A DNA stretch of 64,000 bases from Rhodococcus sp. B50 (GTDB lineage: Bacteria > Actinomycetota > Actinomycetes > Mycobacteriales > Mycobacteriaceae): NCBI RefSeq assembly GCF_013602415.1, contig NZ_WPAG02000002.1:2917480-2981479 (forward strand), read 5' to 3'. A program made the position numbers and the translations under genes. The notes below the pieces were generated by a model. The model had not been told where the DNA came from. It ran no database searches and was given only the letters and a program-made list of their open reading frames with translations. Below, piece by piece: positions 8,799 to 17,164 of this stretch. Position 1 is the stretch's first letter. Each line of letters begins with the position of its first letter.

Positions 8799-8916
8799 CA
8801 CGCCACCTTCCGTTCATGCCCGTTTCGAGGATAGTTCAGCGTGGTGCTTCTGCTTTTTCGTACCGCCGACCGAGCCCCGACCGGACAGGTGTCCGGAAAT
8901 CCCTTCCCTCCGGATG

Positions 8917-8930
8917 TAGAACGCGTTACA
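8917..8930. promoter_or_regulatory. KstR-type operator
   Basis: TAGAACGCGTTACA fits TnnAACnnGTTnnA, the KstR consensus reported for mycobacteria, at every fixed position. It lies 32 bp before the GTG of the LLM gene and about 120 bp before the divergent KstR-like gene. Confidence 0.7.
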
Positions 8931-8962
8931 TTTTCTCCGTCACCGTCAGGAGAGGGGCAGCT

Positions 8963-9808
8963 GTGCGCCACGGAATCACCCTGTTCACGAGCGACCGGGG
9001 AATCCGGCCCGACGTCGCCGCCTCGACCGCGGAGAGCCGCGGTTTCGACAGTTTCTACGTCCCCGAACACACCCACATCCCGGCCCGCCGCGAATCCGCA
9101 CACCCGGGAACGGGCAACGAGACCCTCCCCGACGACCGCTACATGCGCACCCTCGATCCGTGGGTGGCGCTGGGCCTCGCGGCCGCGGTGACGTCGACGA
9201 TCACACTGGGCACCTCCGTCGCGCTGCCCCTCGAACACGATCCGATCACCCTCGCCAAGACCATCGCAAGCCTCGACCATCTTTCCGGCGGGCGCGTGCA
9301 CTTCGGCGTCGGATTCGGTTGGAACGCCGAGGAACTCGCCGACCACGGGGTGCCACCGAAGAAGAAGCGGACCGCGCTGCGCGAATATCTCGAAGCGATG
9401 CAGGCGCTGTGGACAGAGGAGGAGGCCTCCTACGAGGGCGACTTCGTCGCATTCGGGCCCAGCTGGGCGTGGCCGAAACCCGTGCAGCAGCCGCGTCCCC
9501 CGATCTTCCTCGGAGCCGGTTCCACCGACCGCAACTTCGATTGGATCGTCCGCCACGCCGACGGGTGGATCACCACCCCCACTGAGGACAATGTCGTCGA
9601 CAACGTCGCGCGCCTCCACAAGGCGTGGGCCGATGCCGGGCGCAGCGGGACCCCGGATGTCCTGGCCTTGGCCGGTCGCTACGACGCCGAGCAATCGAGA
9701 CTGTGGGCCGATGCCGGTGTCACCGAAGTGATCTTCGGACTGCCCGACCGCTCCGAAGAGGACGTCGTCGCGTACATCGACCGGCTCGCTTCGAAACTCG
9801 ACCACTGA
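8963..9808 (+). CDS. LLM-class F420-dependent oxidoreductase
   Basis: A 281-aa luciferase-like monooxygenase-fold protein starts at GTG 8963 behind AGGAGAGGGG. It shows the LLM features SFYVPEHTHI near residue 30, the IASLDHLSGGRVHFGVGFGW block and DGWITTP near the C-terminus. Family members use F420 or flavin for hydride transfer. The specific substrate is not evident. It is the first gene behind the KstR-type box and is followed 22 nt later by a KstD-like flavoprotein, so a steroid-related redox step is a reasonable inference. An upstream open frame overlapping the divergent TetR start was not accepted. Confidence 0.82.
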   Translation: MRHGITLFTSDRGIRPDVAASTAESRGFDSFYVPEHTHIPARRESAHPGTGNETLPDDRYMRTLDPWVALGLAAAVTSTITLGTSVALPLEHDPITLAKTIASLDHLSGGRVHFGVGFGWNAEELADHGVPPKKKRTALREYLEAMQALWTEEEASYEGDFVAFGPSWAWPKPVQQPRPPIFLGAGSTDRNFDWIVRHADGWITTPTEDNVVDNVARLHKAWADAGRSGTPDVLALAGRYDAEQSRLWADAGVTEVIFGLPDRSEEDVVAYIDRLASKLDH

Positions 9809-9830
9809 TCACCGACCGGAACGGATCCCC

Positions 9831-11294
9831 ATGAGCACCGATCTTCACCCCGTCCCCGCCGACACCGTCACCACCTGGAACCACGAAGCCGACGTCGTCG
9901 TCGCCGGTTACGGCATCGCCGGTGTCTCGGCGTCCATCGAGGCCGCCCGCGCGGGTGCCGAGGTGCTCGTCCTCGAGCGGACCGGCGGATGGGGCGGCGC
10001 GGCCTCGCTGTCCGGAGGGATCATCTACCTCGGCGGTGGCACCCCGCTGCAGAAGGCACTCGGATTCGAGGACACTCCCGAGAACATGAAGGCGTTCATG
10101 ATCGCCGCTCTCGGCCCGGGGGCCGACGAAGCGAAGATCACCGAGTACTGCGAGGGCAGCGTCGAGCACTACGAGTGGCTCGTGGACAACGGCGTGGTAT
10201 TCAAGGAGAGCTTCTGGGGCGAACCGGGCTGGGAGATCCCCGGCGACGACGGCCTGATGTACTCCGGCGGCGAGAACTCCGCACCCTTCAACGAGATCGC
10301 GACGCCCGCTCCGCGCGGCCACGTCCCCCAGATGACCGACAAGCGCACCGGTGAGAAGGGCGGCGGGTTCATGCTCATGCAGCCGCTGTCGCAGGTCGCC
10401 GAAAGCCTCGGTGTGCGTTCCGAATACGACGTACGGGTCCAGCGGTTGATCGTCGACGGCGACGGACGCGTCGTCGGCCTGGCGGCCAAGCAGTACGGCA
10501 AGGACGTCCACATCCGCGCCCGCCGAGGCGTCGTCCTCGCGACCGGCAGTTTCGCGTACAACAAGGAGATGGTCGCCTCCTACGCGCCCCAGCTGACGGG
10601 ACGACCGGGCGCGGCGATCGAGGAACACGACGGGCGCGCGATCCGCATGGCGCAGGCACTCGGCGCCGACCTCGCGCACATGGATGCCACCGAGGTCGCC
10701 TTCTTCGGCGACCCGCAGTTGATGGCGCGGGGCATCCTCGTCAACGGCCGCGGTCAGCGTTACGTCCCCGAGGACACCTATCCGGGCCGCATCGGTCAGC
10801 TCACGTTGCTCAGGAACGACAACCAGGCGTACCTGATCATCGACGAGCAGGCGTACGAGGAAGGTTGTGCGGCAACGAGTTCGACGCCCTTCTTCCGGTT
10901 CCGGCCGAAGTGGGTCGCGGAGACCGTGGCCGAGCTCGAATCCGACATGGAGCTGCCGGCCGGAACGCTGCAGGCGACCGTCGAGGTGTACAACCGGCAC
11001 GCGGCGAACGGCAGCGATCCGGTGCTGGGCAAGAAGAGCGAATGGGCCAAGCCGATCGGCAGCCCGATCGCCGCACTCGATCTCCGTAACTGCACCGCAG
11101 GTTTCACGCTCGGTGGCCTGCGCACCTCGGTCGACTCGGAGGTGCTGCACGTCTCCGGCGACCCGATCCCCGGCCTGTTCGCCGCGGGTCGCTGCACGTC
11201 GGGTGTGTGCGCGTGGGGATATGCGAGCGGCACGTCGCTGGGAGACGGAAGTTTCTTCGGTCGTCGCGCCGGCCTGTCGGCTGCGAAAGACTGA
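9831..11294 (+). CDS. FAD-binding oxidoreductase, KstD/fumarate-reductase flavoprotein family
   Basis: This 487-aa flavoprotein has the N-terminal Rossmann dinucleotide motif GYGIAGVSASIEAARAG (about residues 26-42) followed by the acidic end VLVLER. A second FAD contact is GLFAAGRCTSG near the C-terminus. It belongs to the FAD_binding_2 family that includes 3-ketosteroid dehydrogenases. It resembles the KstD-like mycobacterial protein Rv0785, as I recall it, more than classical KstD. A steroid dehydrogenation role is inferred from family and from the KstR-type box upstream of the two-gene unit. The gene ends just before a strong hairpin. Confidence 0.82.
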   Translation: MSTDLHPVPADTVTTWNHEADVVVAGYGIAGVSASIEAARAGAEVLVLERTGGWGGAASLSGGIIYLGGGTPLQKALGFEDTPENMKAFMIAALGPGADEAKITEYCEGSVEHYEWLVDNGVVFKESFWGEPGWEIPGDDGLMYSGGENSAPFNEIATPAPRGHVPQMTDKRTGEKGGGFMLMQPLSQVAESLGVRSEYDVRVQRLIVDGDGRVVGLAAKQYGKDVHIRARRGVVLATGSFAYNKEMVASYAPQLTGRPGAAIEEHDGRAIRMAQALGADLAHMDATEVAFFGDPQLMARGILVNGRGQRYVPEDTYPGRIGQLTLLRNDNQAYLIIDEQAYEEGCAATSSTPFFRFRPKWVAETVAELESDMELPAGTLQATVEVYNRHAANGSDPVLGKKSEWAKPIGSPIAALDLRNCTAGFTLGGLRTSVDSEVLHVSGDPIPGLFAAGRCTSGVCAWGYASGTSLGDGSFFGRRAGLSAAKD

Positions 11295-11304
11295 CAGCCG
11301 GAAC

Positions 11305-11332
11305 GGTTCCGGTGGCCACGGCCACCGGAACC
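11305..11332. terminator. Bidirectional terminator between convergent flavoenzyme genes
   Basis: GGTTCCGGTGGCC (11305-11317) pairs with GGCCACCGGAACC (11320-11332). It sits between the stops of the KstD-like gene and the leftward cholesterol-oxidase-like gene. Confidence 0.75.
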
Positions 11333-11342
11333 ACCCATCGGG

Positions 11343-12947
11343 TCAGAACACGCGATCCAGGTCGCGCGAGACGATCTGATCGGCGCCGTACTCGGCGAGC
11401 GCCGCGATCGTCATCGACGGATTGCACGCCCCGGTCGATCCCGGAATCTTCGCGCCGTCCACCACATACAGGCCGGGCTGGCCGTGCACGCGACCGGCGT
11501 CGTCGCACACCGCCCCGAACGGCGCACCCCCGAGCGGATGGAAGGTGTTGATGTCGACGGCGTTGACGTCGATGACGATCGAGGCCGGTCCCGCGATCCG
11601 CCGGATGCGGGCCTCGATCGCGCGGGTGAGTTCCCGGTCGTAGGCCTGATCCCAGTTCAGGACCGCATCGTCGCGGCCGGCGTCGTAGTGCCAGACTCCT
11701 CGGCCGTCGACGATCCCCAGACCGATCATCGTGGTCGTTCCCACATCGACGGGGAACGGCACCGGCCCGGTGACGATCATCAACGGTCCGGCGGGATCGG
11801 TGTAGTCGCGCATACCCACACAGGCGGGCCCGCCCTGATGGTCGCCGGGGCTGACGAGCGGACTCGTCACGGCGAACACCCGGTCGCCGTTGTTGCCCCA
11901 TCCCGTTCCGACGCCGTCGGGAAGATCGGGGACGAACCCCTTCGCCTTCGCCTTCACGAGGAGACGGGTTGTGCCGGCCGATCCGGCACCGAGGAACAGC
12001 GACTGTGCGAGGATCCGCTTACGTTCGAGAATCGTTCCGTCCGTGTGGATCCGGTCGACGTGCACGATCCAGGTGCCGTCCGGAGCGCGCTCCATGTCGC
12101 CGACCCGGTGCAGCGGCGCGACCGTGACGAGCCCCGTGCGTTCCGCTTCGGCGAGATAGGTGACGTCGACCGAGAACTTACCGCCGTTGTTGACTCCGTA
12201 GATGACGTCGCCCGTCGTGTAGGACGGTTTCAGTTCCCCGGTCAGCTCCCGTCGCGCGAAGTCCCAGTCGATGCACATCGGCACCCTGAACGTGTCGTAG
12301 CCCTCCGAGCCTGCACGGTCCAGGAACTGGCGTGAGGACCGGTACCGATCGTGGTCGAGCAGATCGTCCGGGATGGTCGCGACCTGCAGCATCCGCGCCA
12401 CCCGCCGGTAGTGGTCGGAGGCCAGCAGGTCGTAGTCGATACGCGAGGACACCGAATCGGAGAATCGCTGCCCGTCGGGTTGCACGGTCATGCCGTGATA
12501 GGCCAGCGAACTCCCACCGACCCCCGCGCCGCACATGACGTCCATGCCGTTCCCCGGAACCCGTTCGATGAGCCCTGTGAACGGTTCGGTCGGGATCGGC
12601 GGAGTACCGGTCATCACCGGGACGGACGACAACCACGACATCCGCCGGTCGGGTTGCAGCATGTGTGGGAACGTCTCGGCGTTCGGACCCGTGGGCCAGC
12701 GGATACCCCGTTCGAGGACCAACGTCTGCACACCGTCCCGGCCGAGATGCAGCGCGGTGATCGCACCGCCGAATCCGCTGCCCACGACGACCGCCCGGTG
12801 GCGTTCCTCGGTGACCTCGGCGCGCGCTCGTGGAACAGCGGTCAACGACAGTGCTGCGACAGCGGCGCCACCGACTGCGCTCGCGCGCAGGAAGGTACGA
12901 CGCGTCAGGGACTCGGCGCGGGCCCCGATCCCGTGCTCGATATTCAC
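11343..12947 (-). CDS. Cholesterol-oxidase-like GMC flavoprotein with Tat signal
   Basis: A 534-aa protein begins at GTG 12947 with AGGAG 8 nt upstream. Residues about 16-44 form a twin-arginine signal (RRTFLRA, hydrophobic stretch, then ARAEV). The FAD motif GSGFGGAITALHLGRDGVQT follows. The block CGAGVGGSSLAYHGM and the C-terminal TFHPLGGA and ACNPSMTIAAL match class I (non-covalent FAD) cholesterol oxidases, including the catalytic His and Asn. The Glu that drives isomerisation in the Streptomyces/Brevibacterium enzymes (in AEIAP) seems replaced, since the aligned region here reads IVTGPVPF. The enzyme may oxidise a 3-beta-hydroxy sterol without the usual isomerisation, or act on another alcohol. 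It is the last gene of the CYP51 operon. Confidence 0.82.
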   Translation of the reverse strand: MNIEHGIGARAESLTRRTFLRASAVGGAAVAALSLTAVPRARAEVTEERHRAVVVGSGFGGAITALHLGRDGVQTLVLERGIRWPTGPNAETFPHMLQPDRRMSWLSSVPVMTGTPPIPTEPFTGLIERVPGNGMDVMCGAGVGGSSLAYHGMTVQPDGQRFSDSVSSRIDYDLLASDHYRRVARMLQVATIPDDLLDHDRYRSSRQFLDRAGSEGYDTFRVPMCIDWDFARRELTGELKPSYTTGDVIYGVNNGGKFSVDVTYLAEAERTGLVTVAPLHRVGDMERAPDGTWIVHVDRIHTDGTILERKRILAQSLFLGAGSAGTTRLLVKAKAKGFVPDLPDGVGTGWGNNGDRVFAVTSPLVSPGDHQGGPACVGMRDYTDPAGPLMIVTGPVPFPVDVGTTTMIGLGIVDGRGVWHYDAGRDDAVLNWDQAYDRELTRAIEARIRRIAGPASIVIDVNAVDINTFHPLGGAPFGAVCDDAGRVHGQPGLYVVDGAKIPGSTGACNPSMTIAALAEYGADQIVSRDLDRVF

Positions 12948-12968
12948 GAATGGATCTCCTGGAGGAAG

Positions 12969-14225
12969 TTAGAGGACGGTAAGCGGCAGAGGTATCCCTC
13001 GATCCACGAACTCGAAGGACGAACCCGAGCTGTAGCGGGTCACAGCCACTTCCGGACATTCCTTCGTCGGCTGCTCCTGCCGGACCACCTCGACGACGAG
13101 CGCCTCCGCGCTCTCGGAGACCACCTGCGTGGAGAAGTGCGGGTCGACGCCTCGCACCAGAGCGTCGAGCGGTCCGAGATGGTCGGAGTCGATCAGCGTG
13201 GGCCACGCCCCGTCGGCCTGGGCACCACCGCGCCGGGCGATCCGCACACCGAGGCCTTCGTCGTCGTGACAGATCGTCCTCTCGACGTACTGACGCGGCG
13301 CCAGCAGGGGGTGGACGTCCATGACCGTGGCCAGACCCGCGAAGGTCGGCGGCAGGGCGAGGACCCGGTGGATGCGTTCGGCCGTCAGCCCTGCGATGCC
13401 GGTGAGCTGTTTCCGTGCGAGGCCGAGGGCCGACTGCTCGTCGGTGCGTTTACGCACGCCCATGAGGAAACCCAGAGTGAGCATGTGCTGTTGCAACGCG
13501 ACCTCTTCGGCGATGCGCACCAGCGCCGACTTCGAGAAGTCGCCGAACCGGAGATCGGCGAGCAGCGGACCCGAATAGTCGTGCACCCCGTCCCCTTCGA
13601 GAACGATCGGGCTCAGGTCGACGGCGACCGCGGCCGACCTGCCGAGCGCTTCGGTGTGCGATGCCACCGGCGGCGGTCTGTGCGACGGATCGATGGTCAC
13701 CGTCCACGCGCAGTGCGGGTGCCGGTCGGCGGACAAGCGCGGGGGCCGGTGGATCGGACGTACCTGCACGTGCGGATTGGTCGCAAGCGCGGTGGCGTCG
13801 AAGGTCGGGTCCTCGATGTCGTGACACATCGCGGTCACGTAAGCGTCGCCGAGCGGTTCGACGTCCATCAACGCCCCGCAGTGATCGAGCCAGAACTCGC
13901 CGTGGTCGCGGTCGTGGACGCGGTAGCGGAAGTCCATGAACTGCGGGGGTGCCCCGATGTCGAGTTGCATGCCCTTGAAAATGGTGACGACGTCGTCGCC
14001 CTCGAACTTCAGGGCCCGCTGCATGCGACGGGTGTACCACGGCGAGGACGCCTGCCATTCCTCGATGGCCACCTCCGCCATGCCCTCCCGACCGAACGCC
14101 GAGATCAGATGCGCCATCCCGGATCGGTCGATGAGCTGACCGCACAGCAGCAGTTCGGGAACGAGCGCGGCGAGGTCGGTGCGGGAGAGCGCAGCGAACG
14201 ATTCACCGGTGTCCACGGTTGTCAC
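12969..14225 (-). CDS. Conserved protein of unknown function in the CYP51 operon
   Basis: About 418 aa, with no recognised catalytic domain. GTG 14225 overlaps the stop of the NTF2-like gene (GTGA), which decides the start; an open extension to 14396 overlaps that gene and is arginine-rich in an unlike manner. Visible blocks are EWQASSPWYTRRMQR, FRYRVHDRDHGEFWLDHCG, AMCHDIEDPTF and a histidine-rich region VQVRPIHRPPRL. The His/Asp/Cys-rich stretches could bind a metal or cofactor, but that is a guess. No signal peptide or membrane helix is seen. Its position between an NTF2-like protein and a cholesterol-oxidase-like enzyme, all behind CYP51, ties it to the same pathway. Confidence 0.72.
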   Translation of the reverse strand: MTTVDTGESFAALSRTDLAALVPELLLCGQLIDRSGMAHLISAFGREGMAEVAIEEWQASSPWYTRRMQRALKFEGDDVVTIFKGMQLDIGAPPQFMDFRYRVHDRDHGEFWLDHCGALMDVEPLGDAYVTAMCHDIEDPTFDATALATNPHVQVRPIHRPPRLSADRHPHCAWTVTIDPSHRPPPVASHTEALGRSAAVAVDLSPIVLEGDGVHDYSGPLLADLRFGDFSKSALVRIAEEVALQQHMLTLGFLMGVRKRTDEQSALGLARKQLTGIAGLTAERIHRVLALPPTFAGLATVMDVHPLLAPRQYVERTICHDDEGLGVRIARRGGAQADGAWPTLIDSDHLGPLDALVRGVDPHFSTQVVSESAEALVVEVVRQEQPTKECPEVAVTRYSSGSSFEFVDRGIPLPLTVL

Positions 14226-14773
14226 CACAACGGAACCGGTGACTCGCCGACCCGGTACCAGCCGGGAAGGCGCTTCTTCGCCGTCGATCGCTCGATCCGT
14301 TTCTGCATGCCGTCGGACAGCGCGTTCGCGGTGATCATCTCGAGGAACAGGTGCGAGACGTTGCCGAAGTCGAAGAAGTCGCGCTGCCACGACCACTGGA
14401 AGTCGCCGCCGTACCGGAACCAGCTCCCGCCGATGCCGTGGACGGAGTAGTGCTCGCCGTCCTCGCGGGTCGCATCGGCCATCTGCTTCCAGAAGCCGAT
14501 CACGTCGCCCGACCGGTCGTCGACGACGAACTGCTGGTAGGGATACTGCCAGCCCTCGAGTCCGTCCATCTCCTGACCGAGCGCGAGTTCGCGGATCTCC
14601 TCACGGCCCACGGCCATGAACTCGTCCTTCGGACCGTAGTTCCAGCCGTAGGTGGCGTCCTCGGTGTACATCTCGGCCAGCGGCTTCCAGTCGCCCTCGG
14701 CCTCGGCGCGCTTGTTGGCGTCGACCCAGCGGGTGATCATCTCGTCGAGCTCGGCACGATCGAACGTGGCCAT
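14222..14773 (-). CDS. NTF2/SnoaL-like protein
   Basis: A 183-aa protein starts at ATG 14773. The N-terminal pattern WVDANKRAEAEGDWKPLAEMYTEDATYGW is that of the NTF2-like fold used by SnoaL cyclases and ketosteroid isomerases: a helix, then the first strand entering a conical pocket. Later parts (QQFVVDDRSGDVIGFWKQM, GIGGSWFRYGGDF) are the sheet. Catalytic residues cannot be assigned by eye. It follows the ferredoxin gene by 15 nt and overlaps the next gene by 4 bp. The position matches mycobacterial Rv0762c downstream of cyp51-ferredoxin, as I recall that locus. Confidence 0.78.
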   Translation of the reverse strand: MATFDRAELDEMITRWVDANKRAEAEGDWKPLAEMYTEDATYGWNYGPKDEFMAVGREEIRELALGQEMDGLEGWQYPYQQFVVDDRSGDVIGFWKQMADATREDGEHYSVHGIGGSWFRYGGDFQWSWQRDFFDFGNVSHLFLEMITANALSDGMQKRIERSTAKKRLPGWYRVGESPVPLW

Positions 14774-14788
14774 CCGGTCTCCTGATCC

Positions 14789-14983
14789 TCAGTCTTCGAC
14801 GATGCGAAGGGCTTGTGTGGGGCAGTACTTCACGGCTGCTCGTGCATCTGCGTGCATCTCGTCCGGCACGGGGTCGAGAAGGATCTCCACCTCACCCCGC
14901 TTGGCGACGGCGAACACGTCCGGCGCCTCCATCGAGCACATCGCGTGCCCCTGGCACAGATCGAGATCTGCTTCGATCCTCAT
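14789..14983 (-). CDS. Ferredoxin, [3Fe-4S] type, partner of CYP51
   Basis: A 64-aa ferredoxin starts at ATG 14983, 10 nt after the CYP51 stop. The cluster ligands read C10-QGHAM-C16 and C54-P, with His13 where the fourth cysteine of a [4Fe-4S] cluster would be. This three-cysteine pattern is that of the small P450 ferredoxins such as Rv0763c, which passes electrons to CYP51 in M. tuberculosis. A ferredoxin reductase is not encoded nearby and must come from elsewhere. Confidence 0.93.
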   Translation of the reverse strand: MRIEADLDLCQGHAMCSMEAPDVFAVAKRGEVEILLDPVPDEMHADARAAVKYCPTQALRIVED

Positions 14984-14993
14984 CTCGCGAACC

Positions 14994-16382
14994 TCACTCC
15001 TGCGTCGCCGTACCGCTGTTCGATGCCCCCCGGGTGCGACGTCGGCACCGCACGGCACACGGCTGCTCGAGCTGGACCACCATCTTCGAGTGATCGTTGC
15101 GATAAGTTTCGGGCGGCTGGGACAACTCGAACTCGAAGTCGCGCAGCAGGACCGAGAATATGGCCTTCAACTGCATGAGCGCGAATGCCGCTCCCACACA
15201 GCGGTGCCGGCCGGCTCCGAACGGTATCCAGGTCCACCGGTTGACGATGTCCTCCTGGTTGGGGTCGATGTACCGGCCCGGATCGAAGGTGTCGGGGGCG
15301 GGGAAGTCCTCCGGGATCCGATTGGAGATCGCGGGGGTGGCACCGACGAGATCGCCTCGCGCGATGCGGTATCCGGCGACCTCGAAGTCGTCCTGGGCCA
15401 CCCGCAGGAGCAGGATGAGCGGCGGATGCAGCCGCAGCGTCTCCTTGAGCACCGCCTCGAGAATCGGGATCTGCCGCAGCGCATGGAAGCTCACGCTTTC
15501 ACCGTCGGCGTAGAGGACGTCGAGTTCCTCGGTCACCCGCTCCATGTACTCGGGATGCCGCAGCAGTTCGATCAGCGCCCAGGCCGCCGTACCCGAGGTG
15601 GTGTGGTGACCCGCGAACATCATCGAGATGAAGATGCCGGTGATCTCGTCGGCGCTGAACCGTTCGTTGCCGTCCTCGTCCTCGATGGAGACGAGGACGT
15701 CGAGCATGTCGCGATCCTCCTTGCCCTCCGGCGGATTCGCGATGCGTCCGTCCATGATCTCCTGCACGAGTGCCACGAGTCCGCGGCGGGCCTCGTCGCG
15801 TCGCCGGAAACTCTCGATCGGCGCGTAGGGATCGACGAAGGCCAGTGCGTCGGTACCTTTTTCGAGGTCGTGGTAGAGGTGGGCGAATCGGCCGTCGAGC
15901 TGGTCGCGGAACTTCTTGCCGATCAGGCAGGCCGACGAGGTGTAGATGGTCAGCTCGGCGAAGAATTCGAGCAGGTCGATTTCGCCTTCGTCGCCCCAGT
16001 CGGCGACCATGTCCTGGACCTCGCGGTCGATGGTCGCCGCGTGGCCTCTCATCTGTTCGCCGCGCAGCGCCGAGTTGTGCAGCATCTCCTTACGGCGCTC
16101 GGGGCTCGCATCGAAGACGACCCCCTCCCCGAAGACCGGCTTCATGAAGGGATAGGCCGCCTGCTGGTCGAGTTCCTCATCCGCAGCGCGGAAGAAGAAC
16201 TCGTTGGCCTCCGCCCCGGAGAGGAGCACGACCTTCTTGTCGGCGAGCTGGAAGACACCGACGTCGCCGCACTCCTGGCGGACGCGGCGCATGAGCGCGA
16301 TGGGATCGGTGCGCAGTTCCTCGAGGTGGCCGTGTTCGTGTTCGCCGCCGGACACACGCCGGGGCTCGACGAGTGTGGTCAT
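14994..16382 (-). CDS. cyp51: Sterol 14-alpha-demethylase CYP51
   Basis: This 462-aa cytochrome P450 matches M. tuberculosis CYP51 over nearly its whole length. Examples are RVSGGEHEHGHLEE, FGEGVVFDASPERRKEML, ITIYTSSACLIGKK-type text (here LTIYTSSACLIGKK) and NRIPEDFP. The I-helix oxygen-binding motif is AGHHTTSGT, the ExxR motif is ETLR, and the heme ligand loop FGAGRHRCVG places the thiolate at C395. CYP51 removes the 14-alpha methyl of lanostane-type sterols in three oxidations. The natural substrate in sterol-lacking actinomycetes is not known. ATG 16382 overlaps the SDR stop (ATGA). The tail after about residue 448 (RRRTRGASNSGTATQE) is slightly longer than in the M. tuberculosis enzyme. 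Confidence 0.96.
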   Translation of the reverse strand: MTTLVEPRRVSGGEHEHGHLEELRTDPIALMRRVRQECGDVGVFQLADKKVVLLSGAEANEFFFRAADEELDQQAAYPFMKPVFGEGVVFDASPERRKEMLHNSALRGEQMRGHAATIDREVQDMVADWGDEGEIDLLEFFAELTIYTSSACLIGKKFRDQLDGRFAHLYHDLEKGTDALAFVDPYAPIESFRRRDEARRGLVALVQEIMDGRIANPPEGKEDRDMLDVLVSIEDEDGNERFSADEITGIFISMMFAGHHTTSGTAAWALIELLRHPEYMERVTEELDVLYADGESVSFHALRQIPILEAVLKETLRLHPPLILLLRVAQDDFEVAGYRIARGDLVGATPAISNRIPEDFPAPDTFDPGRYIDPNQEDIVNRWTWIPFGAGRHRCVGAAFALMQLKAIFSVLLRDFEFELSQPPETYRNDHSKMVVQLEQPCAVRCRRRTRGASNSGTATQE

Positions 16383-17164
16383 GAACGGTCCTTCCGCAGG
16401 GGTGCTTCGGGTTGAACCTCGATGAGCACGATGTGGGCACCGCGAGGGGCCGAGACGACGGAGAGCGCGGCCGCGGCGATGTCGGATGCACGAAGGAAAT
16501 ACGGGTGCCGGGCGAATCCCCATGTGCCCCAGTCCCCGAGCATCGGTTCGAGGACCTCTGCCGGCGCAGACATGCCGGCACCGGTCTGCGTCGGCCCCGG
16601 GCGCACGACCGACGCCCGGACGCCCGTGCCCTCGAGTTCCATCCGCATCTCGCGGACGAGCGCTTCGAGACCGGTCTTCGCCGCGTTGTATGCGCCCATC
16701 CAAGGCCGGGGTATCACGGCACAGTCGGATCCGATCACGACGAAGTCGCCGCGCCGTCGGTCGATCATGCCGGGCAGCGCGCGGTGGGCGAGTCGTTGCG
16801 TACCCATCAGGTGCACGTTCACCTGGAAGGCGAAGCGGTCGGGATCCATCTCGTGAGGCAGCGCGAAGTCCATGTCACCCGCTCCCGAGACGACGATCTC
16901 CGTGGGTCCGAGGGTCTCCTCGGCCGCCGTGACGAACTCGTCGACGGATTCGGTGGACGACACGTCGAGGAAGTGGGCGAAGGCTTCTCCTCCCTCACCA
17001 CGGATCTTCTCGGCGATCGCCGTGCATTCCTCCACGCGACGAGCACCCAGAGCGACGGGATGCCCGTGCTCGGCGAGCGCGTAGGCGGTGGCCGTACCGA
17101 TCCCGGAGGAGGCGCCGGCGACCAGCGCGGGACGGCGGTCGGGATGGGGTTCGAATCTAGGCAT
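16379..17164 (-). CDS. Short-chain dehydrogenase/reductase (Rv0765c-like)
   Basis: A 261-aa classical SDR. The cofactor motif is GASSGIGTATAYALAE (about residues 17-32). The catalytic Ser lies in VVIGSDCAV and the YxxxK pair is YNAAK. ARR at the end of the second strand suggests NADP(H). The gene overlaps the upstream P450 by 8 bp and CYP51 by 4 bp, so the three are translationally coupled. Family members reduce or oxidise carbonyl groups; an oxosteroid is the natural guess here because of the P450 neighbours. The order P450-SDR-CYP51-ferredoxin equals Rv0766c-Rv0763c. Confidence 0.87.
   Translation of the reverse strand: MPRFEPHPDRRPALVAGASSGIGTATAYALAEHGHPVALGARRVEECTAIAEKIRGEGGEAFAHFLDVSSTESVDEFVTAAEETLGPTEIVVSGAGDMDFALPHEMDPDRFAFQVNVHLMGTQRLAHRALPGMIDRRRGDFVVIGSDCAVIPRPWMGAYNAAKTGLEALVREMRMELEGTGVRASVVRPGPTQTGAGMSAPAEVLEPMLGDWGTWGFARHPYFLRASDIAAAALSVVSAPRGAHIVLIEVQPEAPLRKDRS

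Noticed and set aside
12351..14450. 699-codon plus-strand frame
   Set aside because: It covers the antisense of the unknown 418-aa gene and the cholesterol-oxidase-like gene; composition is that of a mirror frame.
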